Below are positions 9,415 through 19,940 of a DNA stretch of 64,000 nucleotides, piece by piece (position 1 is the first letter of the stretch; every line of letters begins with the position of its first letter). Source of the stretch: Gossypium raimondii (Eukaryota; Streptophyta; Magnoliopsida; Malvales; Malvaceae); NCBI RefSeq assembly GCF_025698545.1, contig NC_068575.1, positions 46,137,980-46,201,979 of the forward strand. The letters are read 5' to 3'. The translations under genes and the position numbers were made by a program. The notes under the pieces were generated by a model that worked only from the letters and a program-made list of their open reading frames with translations, was not told the origin of the DNA and made no database searches.

Positions 9415-10866
9415 AAACAATTTTGTTTATCTAATATGAAATATTACATAATTTTTATATTATGTTAATTTTTACAAAATTAAATGAATTACTTATTATA
9501 AAATCTTATAAAAACTAATTATTATATATAATAGTTGAAATGTTATAAAATCTCAAAAATAAAAAAAGTTTTAATTAAAAAGAATATATAATAAATAATT
9601 AAACATATAGTTTGAAACTAAATAATAATAGCACATACAATGCGCATTTAAATTATAATGAAAAAATTATATTAAATAATAGGCAAAACAAAATTTAAAC
9701 ATGTAAATATATCAAATTAACAATATTAAATTTAATATAACTATTTATTATATTGGTGTTATTAATGTTGAGTTAATGCCAAGTGACATGAACTTAATAA
9801 GAGATTTAAATAGTAGTATATATATATTAAAAATAATTATAAAATTAAAAATATAGATATTTTAGTAAACTTTTTTGGACGGGATAAAACTTGCTCTCAA
9901 ACCTGCCCTTATTAGGTGAGGGTGAAACTTGATGGATTCGAGTTATTTTACCATGTAAAATTATTGACTAATCAATTATTCAATCAATGTATACTAATAT
10001 AAAAAATTAATTGAGTTAATTAATAATTTTACAATAATAAAAATAATGGTTGAAAGCATTGAATTAATTGTTTTTTCAATAGGTTTTTTTAGAAGAGTGG
10101 AACCAATAAGAGTTTATTAATAATATCATTATTTGGTATATTTATGGTGATTTTTTTAACTATACAAACGAAATTAAGAAATTGTCTTATGTCCTTAATT
10201 AGTATTTAAAAAATTAAAAACTAGATGAGCTGTACATGGTGGGTTTTTTATCCTACTTGTATAAAAAATTTCTTCACCAACGGGTACACAAGGGATGAAG
10301 ACGAGAGGGAATAAGAAGGAGATCAAGTGGTGCAATGGAGATCGATTCACCTATAAAGGTCAAGAGCTGGAACAAGAACAATGGGACAAGTTGAACAAAT
10401 AGATGAATATAGAGAATAACCTTAGGATGCTAAAAGGTCAATCTTTTATTCGTCGTTTCAGAGGGTATTTATAGGAAATGTCCCCTTGTTCGAAGGTATG
10501 ATGTGTCAGAATATAGATTTGATCCCATTAAATGCATAATAGACAATCATAGACATGTATCATGAGACTCTATCAACATAAGATAGTTAAGCCTAAATAG
10601 ACTTCTTATTAGAATAGTATTCACATTTAAATTTGTGTAGATGACTCTTTAAGGTAGAATGGGTGATCACATTCAGAAATAATGGATGAGAGGTTTGTTG
10701 AAATGTTATCTTAAAGAAAGCCAACGCAGAGTCAACGATGCCTTCAGTGCTGACATGTGTCTGTTCGACGGAGGGATATGACACTATTATTAAAAGCTCC
10801 TTCCTATTTCAACTATGTCCACCAATTGCAGTACCAGATGATTTGGTTTTATTATAATTTGACAAA
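9415..10866. mobile_element. about 1.45 kb insert in the intron of unit B, class unknown
   Basis: The corresponding intron in unit C is only 186 bp (20868-21053). In unit B its two halves (9386-9414 and 10867-11040) are separated by this insert. Similar short sequences AATTAAACA and AATTCAACA flank it. The interior is AT-rich; read on the minus strand, the sequence near 10460-10490 has a TATAAATA box as in LTR promoters. I cannot name the family. Confidence 0.5.
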
Positions 10867-11040
10867 TTCAACATGGCATTTATTTATTTTCTGTTTGTAA
10901 TATTCTTTCTTTCTTAAAGAAAAAGGTAGTAATATTAATTTGGTGTGACTGTTTTAACCCAAAAAAAAAATAAAATTGTTGAAATTATTTGAATGATTGA
11001 AATTGTAAGTAACTAATGTGTGGAATATTGTATTGAATAG

Positions 11041-11082
11041 GTGGGTCCAAATCCAAGTTGAAGCTGGCTCCAATTTTAACGG
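11041..11082 (+). pseudogene. juxtamembrane mini-exon, unit B
   Basis: A 42-bp exon (14 codons, phase 1 on both sides) lies between AATAG and the donor GG|GTATGA. It reads [14 protein letters not shown] and leads into the transmembrane segment. It matches the 42-bp exon at 38701-38742 in gene D, which supports this splice model. Confidence 0.6.
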
Positions 11083-11594
11083 GTATGAAACATTTTTGTG
11101 GTTTGAATTAATTATATACCTTCTACTATAATGTCTTATTGGGTAATAATATGTGGTTTTATTGCTACTATAGTTAATTTTTAAAGTTGGAATCAAAATC
11201 AACATGTCTAATCCAAAGCAATATTTTCATGTACTCACTTTTAATTAAGATATACTCCAATTAAACTTTTAGGATTCAAGTCGGTTTTAATTAATATAAC
11301 TTAATTGGTTTTAAACAAATATAATCAGGGCAAATCCAGCAACTCATTATTGAGTGCCAAAATAAAAGTTTAAAAGAGACTTAAATTAAATATCTCACAA
11401 ATAAAACGGGTTAAAATAAATATTTTACCTTTTAGCTAAGGCGGGAATGCCAAAATGCTTTTCTTTTAAATTAACAATGATACTTTACGTGTTACAGCAA
11501 ACACAAGTTTAAGGGTTTCCTTCAAGATTTTTCTTTAATTTTATTCATTACGTTCTTGTACTTAATTAAATATTACATATGTGTTAATAAACAG

Positions 11595-11741
11595 GATTAA
11601 CAGTTGCTGGAATTGTATTGGTTTTTTCCGTTTGCTTCATTGTCCTAAGGTTCAAAGGAAAATCATTATCGAAGATAAACGACGATGCTAGGATTGAGGC
11701 ATTCATCACAAAGTTTGGTCTTTTTGCTCCAAAGCGATACT
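11595..11741 (+). pseudogene. transmembrane and kinase start, unit B
   Basis: After the acceptor ACAG the frame reads LTVAGIVLVFSVCFIVLRF (transmembrane helix), a basic stop-transfer segment and the juxtamembrane DARIEAFITKFG...PKRY. This is identical in arrangement to unit C at 21868. The kinase is broken off at 11741, directly after the codon for the Tyr of KRYSYEE, where the LTR-like insert begins. Confidence 0.8.
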
Positions 11742-13456
11742 TGCAGCAACCAAAAATTTAGCACGGGCGCTAGTTAAGGCGATTATTGAAAATTTATAAA
11801 CAAACAGAGTCTTGATTTTACTTTTTTTTATTTAAAAAGAGAGTCACCGTCGATCTTTTTTCTAGGTGTGATCGGACACCTATTAAATTCTCTTTTTAAA
11901 AGATAAATTTTTTAAAATTTTCTTTAAAAGAGTCGATTTTAGGTCCGCGTTAAAAAATCCAAAGAAAATTAGGGTTCGGGAGTCAGTTACGCGCGAGGAA
12001 GGTATTAGCACCCTCGCGACGCCCAAAATTGATATCTCGTTAAGCGCGCACTGTCTTAATTTTCAAAAATACGAATTCAATTTAATATTTAATCATGATC
12101 CGATTGAAACACGAGAATTTTAATAAATTACATATTATTATATATTCATTTAAATATAATTTGATAATTTACGAAAAATAGACATTTTGTTTTAAAACAC
12201 GAGAATTTTTTGAATTTTTTTTATTTTAAAAAGACCGTATCGTATTTAACACGAACCGATGATATTCACCCAACATAGCAATGAAATCAACGACTTGGTG
12301 TCAAATCGATTCGTTGCCTTATTTATTTAAATTATTTAAATTAAAAATAAAATAAAATTAAAAATATAAATACAAAAAAATGCGTAAAAAAATCCCAATA
12401 ATATTCAAAACGAAACATCATCAAAATACATGAATTAAATTAAAAGTGGGTAAAAATTAAATTACCGAAAAGCCCGAAAATACAAGCTTGATCGAAAGGG
12501 CTACACGACTTGAGCTTCACTTTTTCCTTTTTTTTCTCTTTCTTCTTTTTTCTGCTGGGTTGGGCGCTTGTTGGGCTGCTGCTTGCTGCTGGGCTAGCCT
12601 GGTCCTGCTGCAGCGGGCCGCTGGCTGTTGATGTGGCTTGCTGGGAGGTGCTAGGCTGTTGGGTTGCTGGCCTGCTAGGCTGTTGGGCTACTACTTTTGG
12701 GCCTGCTGTTTTTTTTCTTTTTCTTTTTTTTTTGCTGGGCCTGACTGGGTTGGCCTGTTGCTGGGTGTTGATGGGTGGTCGGGTCAGGTTGCCGGTCGGT
12801 TAACGGGTCAGGTTGGGATGACCCGACTGTTAAAATTTTTTATTCTTTTTCCTTTTCTTTTCTTCCTTTTTCCTTTTTCCTTTTTTCTTTCCTTTCTTTT
12901 TCTTCTTCTTCTTCTTCTTCTTTTTCTTCTTCTTCAAAAGCCTAGCCCTTTCGTCACGCCGCTGCTTGCGCCGTTTCCTCCATCGCCGTCTCCTTCGTCG
13001 CTCGTCCCCTTTCTTCTTTTCCTTCCTTTTTTTTACTGCCAAAACTCTTTTTTTTGAAACTTTTCTCTTCTTCTTTTTTTTATTCGTGGGGGTTTCTGAT
13101 TTTGGGGGAAAAACCCCCTTTTATTGTTGATTTCTTGCTTCTTTTTGCAGGTAGCAGGTGGGGAGGGCAGAGGGAGGCCATACCTTAGGCCGGCTGCCGA
13201 AAATCGCGGAGGGTAGGTGCGCAAATCGCACTGGTGGCTGCCAGAAGGACCAAATTGAAAATACAACAAAAATTTTAGGGCCAAAGTGTAATTTCCAAAA
13301 AGTTCAAGGGTTAAAATGAAATTTTAAGAAAGTTTAAAGGTTAAAATGTACTTTTGAAAAGTTAAGGGGTCCAAATATAATTTTAGGCAAGTTCAGAGGT
13401 TAAAATGTAATTTTGAAAAATAAAAAATTTGACCCGAACAAAATTCAGTGATTACA
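11742..13456. mobile_element. solo-LTR-like insert replacing the kinase core of unit B
   Basis: The 1715-bp segment begins TGCAGCAACC and ends GTGATTACA, so it has TG...CA ends. It contains the block GCGCGAGGAAGGTATTAGCACCC that I associate with plant Ty3/gypsy LTRs, a long pyrimidine-rich promoter-like stretch (12520-13080), and a series of degenerate AAGGTTAAAATGTAATTT units near the end (13280-13430). No internal gag or pol is seen. The flanks ATACT and ATGTT do not match, so there is no target duplication. About 0.6 kb of kinase is missing at this point. Insertion plus deletion is therefore likely. Open frames in the pyrimidine stretch are low-complexity and not genes. Confidence 0.65.
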
Positions 13457-13704
13457 ATGTTGAAGCGTCCCGAACTAGTCAAATATATTTTCCGTCATTG
13501 ATTTATAAGCATCTTGACCAGTCTACAAACTTGAATATTAATGAAGAAATAACAGAAGAGGAAGCAGAAATAATAGGGAAATTGATTGCAGTGAGCCTTT
13601 GGTGCATTCAAACCAAACCATTGGATCGACCGTCAATGTGTAGAGTATTAGACATGTTGCAAGGAAGCCTTCAATCATTGGAACTCTCGCCACGACCTAC
13701 TTAA
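13457..13704 (+). pseudogene. kinase C-terminal end, unit B
   Basis: This continues the LRK10L-2 kinase after the insert: VEASRTSQIYFPSLIYKHLD, then [20 protein letters not shown] and ELSPRPT before the stop. It matches the tail of unit C. Subdomains I to about IX are missing. The 3' region after the stop stays homologous to unit C until about 13807. Confidence 0.85.
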
Positions 13705-14024
13705 ACATTTTTGTGGAAATTATTGTGTTTATTATTATTTTTAATTTATTAAACATATAGTGTTAGTGAATTTAAGAGAGTTATAAATATGGGAAAATGC
13801 AAATAAAGGCTATTAGTATACCTTAAGATACTGTTAGTTGGTTAGGTTGTTGTCAATTTAGTTGCGTGTTTGTTAGTGAGCAGTTAGTCATTGAGGTTTT
13901 ATATATTGGCTTCTTTGGAAGTTCAGAAAATAGATTGGAAAATATAGAAACATTCCTTTAAATTTGTTCTTTGTTTTTGTTTCTTTACCTTATTCTTTTA
14001 TGGTATCATTCGCTGGTTGCTCCT

Positions 14025-14789
14025 ATGGCCATGGCTTCCGCTGAATCTGGAGATCCGATTCCTACTGTGTTTACTGGTGATCGAGTCACCAACACATTTC
14101 CTCGACATGAGATCATTAAACTTGACGATGGTACTTATTTGCAGTGGCACAAACAAGTCAAGTTAATTGCTGATGGATATGGTCTTATTGGTTTTTTAGG
14201 TGGTACGTTGCCTTTGTCGTCGCAGTTTGTTCAGTTGTCTGATGGTTCTCGTGCTCCAAATCCTGCCGCTTTGGTGTTCACGCAGCAAGATCGCCTTCTT
14301 ACTTCTTGGCTTTTGTCCACGATAAGCTCATTGCATCAATCCTCTTTTACTGATGCTTCCAAAACGTGTGATGTATGGGATACAGCAACTCGTTTGTTTG
14401 TTGCCGATACTGGAGTGAAGCAGTCCCGGATTCATCATGAGTTACATTCCTTAAAGAAGGGAAATCTTTCTGTTAAGGTGTATGTTACTCGTATTAAAGA
14501 GCTATGTGCTATTTTGGAAACTTATGGTTCTCGTATCACGGAAGAGGAGAAGATCGAAATGTTGTTTGCAGGTTTGCCGTCAGAGTTTGAAGCCGTTATT
14601 TTTTCAGCCCGGCTGTCAACTGGCGTCCTCTTCTTTCAGCACTTAGTTAATGCACTTGTGGATTGTGAGGCTCATCAGGCGCGACTTTTTCAGGATGTTG
14701 TTTTGGTTGCGAATGTTGTTGAAAATTCATCATTCGATGAGGGGGATGTTCGCTGTGGTGGTCGTGGGTTCAATCGTGGCCGTGGTTAG
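14025..14789 (+). pseudogene. copia gag region
   Basis: The ATG at 14025 (MAMASAESGDPIPTV) opens a copia gag with the usual block LDDGTYLQWHKQVKLIADGY, followed by the LHSLKKGNLSVKVYVTRIKEL and EEKIEMLFAGLPSEF motifs. A stop after the Gly/Arg-rich stretch (14789) cuts it before the CCHC knuckle; the downstream part (14790-15470) continues in other frames. Confidence 0.8.
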
Positions 14790-15499
14790 AGTTTTTGATC
14801 TCGCGTTCAATGCTAAATCTGTAGTCGGTTTGGTCATGTTATGCAAAGATGTTATTATCGTTACCATCGTGAATCGAATGACTAGTCGTGGTATCTACGT
14901 GTTCTTTTTAAGGGTTTCTATCATCGATGCTTGGCGGTTATGGCGAAGGGCAGGCTCTTCGTCAACAGAAAAGTTCGAGGGTGAGTTTTGGTCAATATTA
15001 CTATGCCGGTCAAAGTAATAGTCTAAATTTTGACCAAAATTTTTGTGGTTATGCTCCACGTAGGCCGGTTGTGTTTGATGGTCAACATGGGGATCGAAAT
15101 TTCGGTCGTTCTTAGGCTGGTGAATTTAGGCCTAGGTTTAATGATGCTGGACCATTTGATGTTGGGTATAGGCAAAATGAATTTCCTGGGCCAAGTGTTG
15201 ATGTTGGATATAGGCAAAATGGGTTTTCTGAGCCGACTATTAGTTTTGCTAATGTTGAATCCAGTTTGTATAGACCGGTTGGGTATGGCCCGAGTATACG
15301 TCCTACTGGCCCAGTTGGTGGTGGTCCAATTTTGAGGTCAACTAAACCACGTGCTCGAGTTTATGATGGGTTCAATCCGTGTATTGGTCTTCCTCGGTTA
15401 GGTGATTTGCATGCCTCTAATTTTTCTGACTCTTCTATTCATACTATTTAACCTGGGTCCAATGCTGGTAAGGATGGTTCATATGTTCCTGGTCATATT

Positions 15500-17731
15500 G
15501 GTACCACTTCTTGGTATCTTGATTCTGGTACGAGTAATCATGTCTGTCGCGATGTTTCTGCCCTACATGATGTCACGTCGTATTTAGGTATGTCATCTCT
15601 TTTAATGGGTGATGGTTCTCCTGCACATATTTCCTCAATCGGTAATGCTATTATCCCAACACAGTCTAAGTCGTTACGCCTATCTAATGTTCTATGTATG
15701 CCAAGTATAAGGAAAAATCTTTTATCAGTTTCACAATTTACTTACGATAATGATGTTTTCTTTGAGTTTCACTCTACACATTATGTTTTAAAGGATGCCG
15801 TGACCCGAGAGATGTTGCTGACGGGTCGCATTCGTGATGGACTATATCAATTTTCTGTACCAGATGTGTCGTCTTCATCTAATGGTGTTTTGTTTGCTGC
15901 TCATTCTCAAATCCAACCTAAAGTTCCAGATTGTCCAGTTTTTGCTTTATGGCATAATCTGCTAAGCTACTCGTCTGCTTCTGTGGTTAAGACTGTTCTT
16001 AATAAATGTAATATTGTTTCAAATAAATATAGTTTTGATGGTTTTTGTACTGCGTGTCAGCAAGGCAGGTCACATAAGTTACCTTTTTCAGTTTCAACCA
16101 CTAACTGTCTTCCGTTTGAATTGATTATTTCTGATATTTGGGGACCTGGGTCTGTTGCATATGATGATAAGCGGTATTACGTTTCGTTTATTGACATGGG
16201 TTCTAGATTCACCTGGATTTATCTTTTACGACAGAAATTTTAAGTTGTAGAATGTTTTCTTCAGTTTCATCAGTTCGTCAAGACTCAATTTGGTAGATTT
16301 ATTAGGCAATTTCAGAGCAATTTCAGTGGTGAATATCAGAGTCTTATGTCTATTTTACAGTCTCAAGGTATTGTTCATCGGTTAACTTGTCCGTATACTT
16401 CTGAACAAAATGGTGTCACCGAATGTAAACATAGACACATTGTTGAAATAGGTATTACGTTGTTAGCTCAAGCACATATGCCTATGGACTACTAAGGATA
16501 TGCATTTAGCTGTGCCGTACATCTTATAAATCGACTTCTTACTATTTTTCTTCAAGAGTGTTCTCCGTTTCAAGCTTTTTATAGAAGTGATCCTACTTAT
16601 GATTATCTTCGGGTGTTTTGTTGTTGTTGTTTCCCTTATCTACGTCTGTTTGTTAGTCGTAAATTAGAATTTTGTTCTCAGCCGTCTACGTTTTTGGGTT
16701 CCAGTTCTCGTCACAAAGGTTATCAGTGTCTTTTACCAGAAGGTAAGGTGATTGTTTCTCGGTATGTGGTGTTTGATGAGCTGCGGTTTTTATTTTCTGA
16801 AGCTAGCTATGGAAAGTCTGAATCTTCTTCTCTTTAGACTAGTTCAACGGTTGTTCCTCTTGTATGGCCTAATATGTCGTCTCATCCGTTTCAAGATGTT
16901 GAGTTGATGTCTCCATCCACTACTTCTCAAGCAGGTGTGGCTAATGATGATTTGGTTCAGTCACCAGATGTTTCAAGTAGTAATGTTCAGTCTGACTCTG
17001 CAATATCTGAAGGTGTTTCATCTTCTTCTACTAGTTCAACTAGTGCAAATCCTGTACGTAATACTCATTTAATGATTACTCGGGCTAAGGTTGGTGTTTT
17101 TAAGCCTAAAGCCTTAACTGCTGAAATTCTAGAACCTTCTACGATTGAGGAAGCTATGACTACTACTAAATGGAAAGCCGCAGTACAAGATGAGTATGAT
17201 GCTCTTATTCGTAATTCTACGTGAGAGCTGGTTTCAGCTTCATCTGATCGTAAAATAATTGGATGTAAGTGGTTGTTCAAAACTAAAAGGAATTATAATA
17301 GTACTATTGCCCGTTGGAAGGCTCGGTTAGTTACGAAAGGTTGTTTTAAGGTTCTGGAATGTGATTTTAAGGAAACGTTTAGTCCTGTGGTTAAACCAGC
17401 TACTATCAGAATTGTTTTGTCTATTGCTGTTTCCAGGGGCTGGTTGCTTCGGCAAGTGGATGTTAATAATGCTTTTCTAAATAGTGATCTTGATTCTGAA
17501 GTTTTTATGCAACAACCTCCGGGTTATGTTCATTATGACACCAATGGTAAATCTTTGGTTTGTCATCTAAAGAAAGCGTTGTATGGACTTCGTCAGGCTC
17601 CCCGTGCCTGGTTTGAGAAGCTAAAGACATTTCTTGTCTCTCTGGGATTTGTTGTCTCGAAGTCTGATGCCTCGATTTTTTATCTAAAGAAGAAAATGAG
17701 CTTGATTGTCATGTGGATTATTTGTGCTTAA
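15500..17731 (+). pseudogene. copia pol region (protease, integrase, partial RT), broken
   Basis: The protease motif WYLDSGTSNHVC lies at about 15512. Next come LCMPSIRKNLLSVSQF and the GAG-pre-integrase block. The integrase starts near 16130 (DIWGPG) with a stop after LLRQKF at 16241-16243, and further stops at 16492-16494 and 16836. The RT begins near 17150 with EAMTTTKWKAAVQDEYDAL, has TGA in place of a Trp codon at 17222, then KARLVTKG, QVDVNNAFLNSDL and KKALYGLRQAPRAWFEKL. The frame ends at 17731 before the catalytic YVDD. Confidence 0.85.
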
Positions 17732-17735
17732 CCTC

Positions 17736-18600
17736 GAATTGAAAATTTTCAATAATAGTAAGTGTAAGTTTGATTATACTGCCAAGTTTTCTGGTACAAA
17801 TCAAGAGGGGTTAATACCTTGAAAAGTTAATAAATTGTAAACGTCTTCCATCCTATTTCAGTACGCCCGGACATTTTTTGTTACCTCCAAAAAAACCTCC
17901 AAAAATAAATATTATGATTTTTTTAGTATAATAAGGATAGAACAAAGAGTGAGATGTCTGGCCTGAATTTTATTGGCAAATTTGTAGCTCCAAATGGACA
18001 GAAACTGATAGGCTCTGTGGTCTTGAATGATGGTATTTCACCCGCAGTCATGCTATTTCACCCGCAGTGGACGATGTAAAAAGAGAAAGTCCAGTTGGAG
18101 AGGGGACTTTCAACGAGATCCGATATTTGAATTCTTGATTGAGGATTCTACAAATTGTTGAAAGGGAAGGCGTTTATTATAGAATTATGAAAATTTTAAA
18201 TGTGATCGTTTAAATTATTTAAATTTGAACTCAATTCGATAATACCTAAATCGAATTCTCTTTTCTTTTCTTTTTTTGAGTTGGACAAAGAAAACTGCGA
18301 GCAGCTATCTGATAATGACATTTGATTCATGTTTTAATTAGATCTTTGGTTGTTTAGTTATACGGTTTTTGATTCTCCTATTGAAACTTTTGCATTTTTT
18401 TCTATATATATTTGAAAAGAATTATAAGATTATAAAAAATCATACATTTTCATCATTAAATTTTATTAAAATAATTTTATAATTAAAGAATTATATTAAA
18501 TTTTTATATTTTATACTTAGATTTTAAATAATAAATGATATTTTTAATTAATACATAAAAAAATAAGGCCAAACTGGATCGGCCCAAAATACAAAATAAT
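17736..18600. other. non-coding gap between copia remnant and unit C
   Basis: AT-rich sequence with no supported gene. A short direct repeat TATTTCACCCGCAGT occurs at about 18035 and 18052. I see nothing else. Confidence 0.4.
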
Positions 18601-18852
18601 TTATCCGAAATCCAACAGAAACAGAAACTAATAACATGAGCCATGTCCATCTATGTTCCTTTGGACAGGTAATTATGTTGGGAAGCTAAAAGTCTTAAAG
18701 GCCGAATTTATAGTCAAACCCTTTTGTTTGACAATTTCCTCGAAATTCATTTGAGCTGAGCTGAGACAAAAATCAATGGTTTCTATTTTATTATCATTTG
18801 ACTGGTTATCCTACTATCTCTTCTCTGAAATTTTTCTAAAAACAAATTGAAA

Positions 18853-19940
18853 ATGAAATCATCAGCATCAGCATCAGCATCATCAGATCTTGCTCTTCTT
18901 TTGCTTTCCTTATCATTCACGATGCTCGAGGTTGCTGTTTCACAAAGTAATAATACCAGAGGTATGTATGCATGCACTTTCCATTTTAGAACTATTCTTT
19001 TTGGGTAATGGTAATAAAATTAAGATTAGGGTTGCGTGCATCTGCCGGTTTAATAACTTCCTCTTGGGTTGGGTGGTTAACACAAGTATGTTCTGTTTCA
19101 AGGCCTCTCTCAGTTTAACTTATAAACTCTCCTGTTTGAAACTCGGCTTGGATCCTTTTCTTGTCTTGTCCCTGTTCATTTAACTCTTTTTGTGTGTGTG
19201 TATATATGTTTTGTGTAGATTTAAATTCATTTTCCTGTTGCACAGGTGCTCGTCTATCGATGTTTACTATTGTAAATAATTGCAGCTATACAGTTTGGCC
19301 AGGGGTGATAACAGAGAGCGGAGGCTCACAGAGTTTTCCTACTACAGGTTTCAGTCTTAATCCCGGTGAATCAACATCTATTTCTATTCCAAGATCTTGG
19401 ACAGGTCGAATATGGGGTCGAACTCTTTGCACTCAAGACTCTTCTGGCAATTTCTCTTGCCTCACCGGGGACTGCGGCACATCTAGACCAGAGTGTTCTG
19501 GTAGGTTGCCCAGGCCCCTGGCAACCCTTGCAGAGTTTACTTTCGATAGTTCTGTGGGATCCGATTTCTATGATGTTAGCCTTGTTGATGGATTCAATCT
19601 ACCATTGATGATATCCCCACATGGTGGAACTGGAGGTGACTGTAACTCATCTGGATGTGTTGCGGATTTGAATGATGACTGTCCTTCGGAGCTTAAGGTT
19701 GTCAATGGGAGTGAGACAGTTGCATGTAAGAGTGCTTGCTCTGCTCTTGGGGAGCCCCAGTATTGCTGCACCGGAGATTATGGTTCTCAAGCTACGTGCC
19801 AGCCCACTTCTTACTCACAATTCTTCAAGACTGCGTGTCCTACAGCGTATAGCTACGCCTATGATGATGCAACCAGTATGTTCACTTGTGTTGACGCTGA
19901 TTATGATATTACTTTCTGCCCTACCCCTTCCACCAGGTAA
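18853..19940 (+). CDS. thaumatin-like protein (PR-5), short product if intron 2 is retained
   Basis: Exon 18853-18961 gives a signal peptide with a (SA)-repeat start ([11 protein letters not shown]) and hydrophobic [10 protein letters not shown]. Exon 19246-19940 gives the thaumatin domain, ending FCPTPSTR and TAA. By eye there are sixteen Cys, and the acidic-cleft residues of PR-5 proteins (Arg before TLC, Glu in AEFTF, Asp residues in [10 protein letters not shown]) are kept. The product would be a secreted protein of about 266 aa of glucan-binding, antifungal type. The stop codon lies within the splice donor AG|GTAACA, so this short form and the receptor form exclude each other. It is the only complete PR domain in the cluster. 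Confidence 0.8.

Larger units (their letters stand above)
13832..17735 (+). mobile_element. Ty1/copia retrotransposon, 3'-truncated
   Basis: A putative 5' LTR (about 13832-13999, starting TGTTAGTTGG) is followed by the primer-binding site TGGTATCA at 14001, typical for plant copia elements primed by initiator Met-tRNA. Gag, protease, pre-integrase, integrase and reverse transcriptase follow in the copia order. The element stops inside the RT domain at about 17715-17735, before the YVDD active-site block. RNase H and the 3' LTR are absent. Several stops and shifts interrupt pol. It lies directly downstream of the unit B kinase tail. Confidence 0.85.

Noticed and set aside
12510-13057. Open frames on both strands in the pyrimidine-rich part of the LTR
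   Set aside because: Low-complexity Phe/Leu or Lys/Glu runs created by poly-pyrimidine DNA, with no domain.
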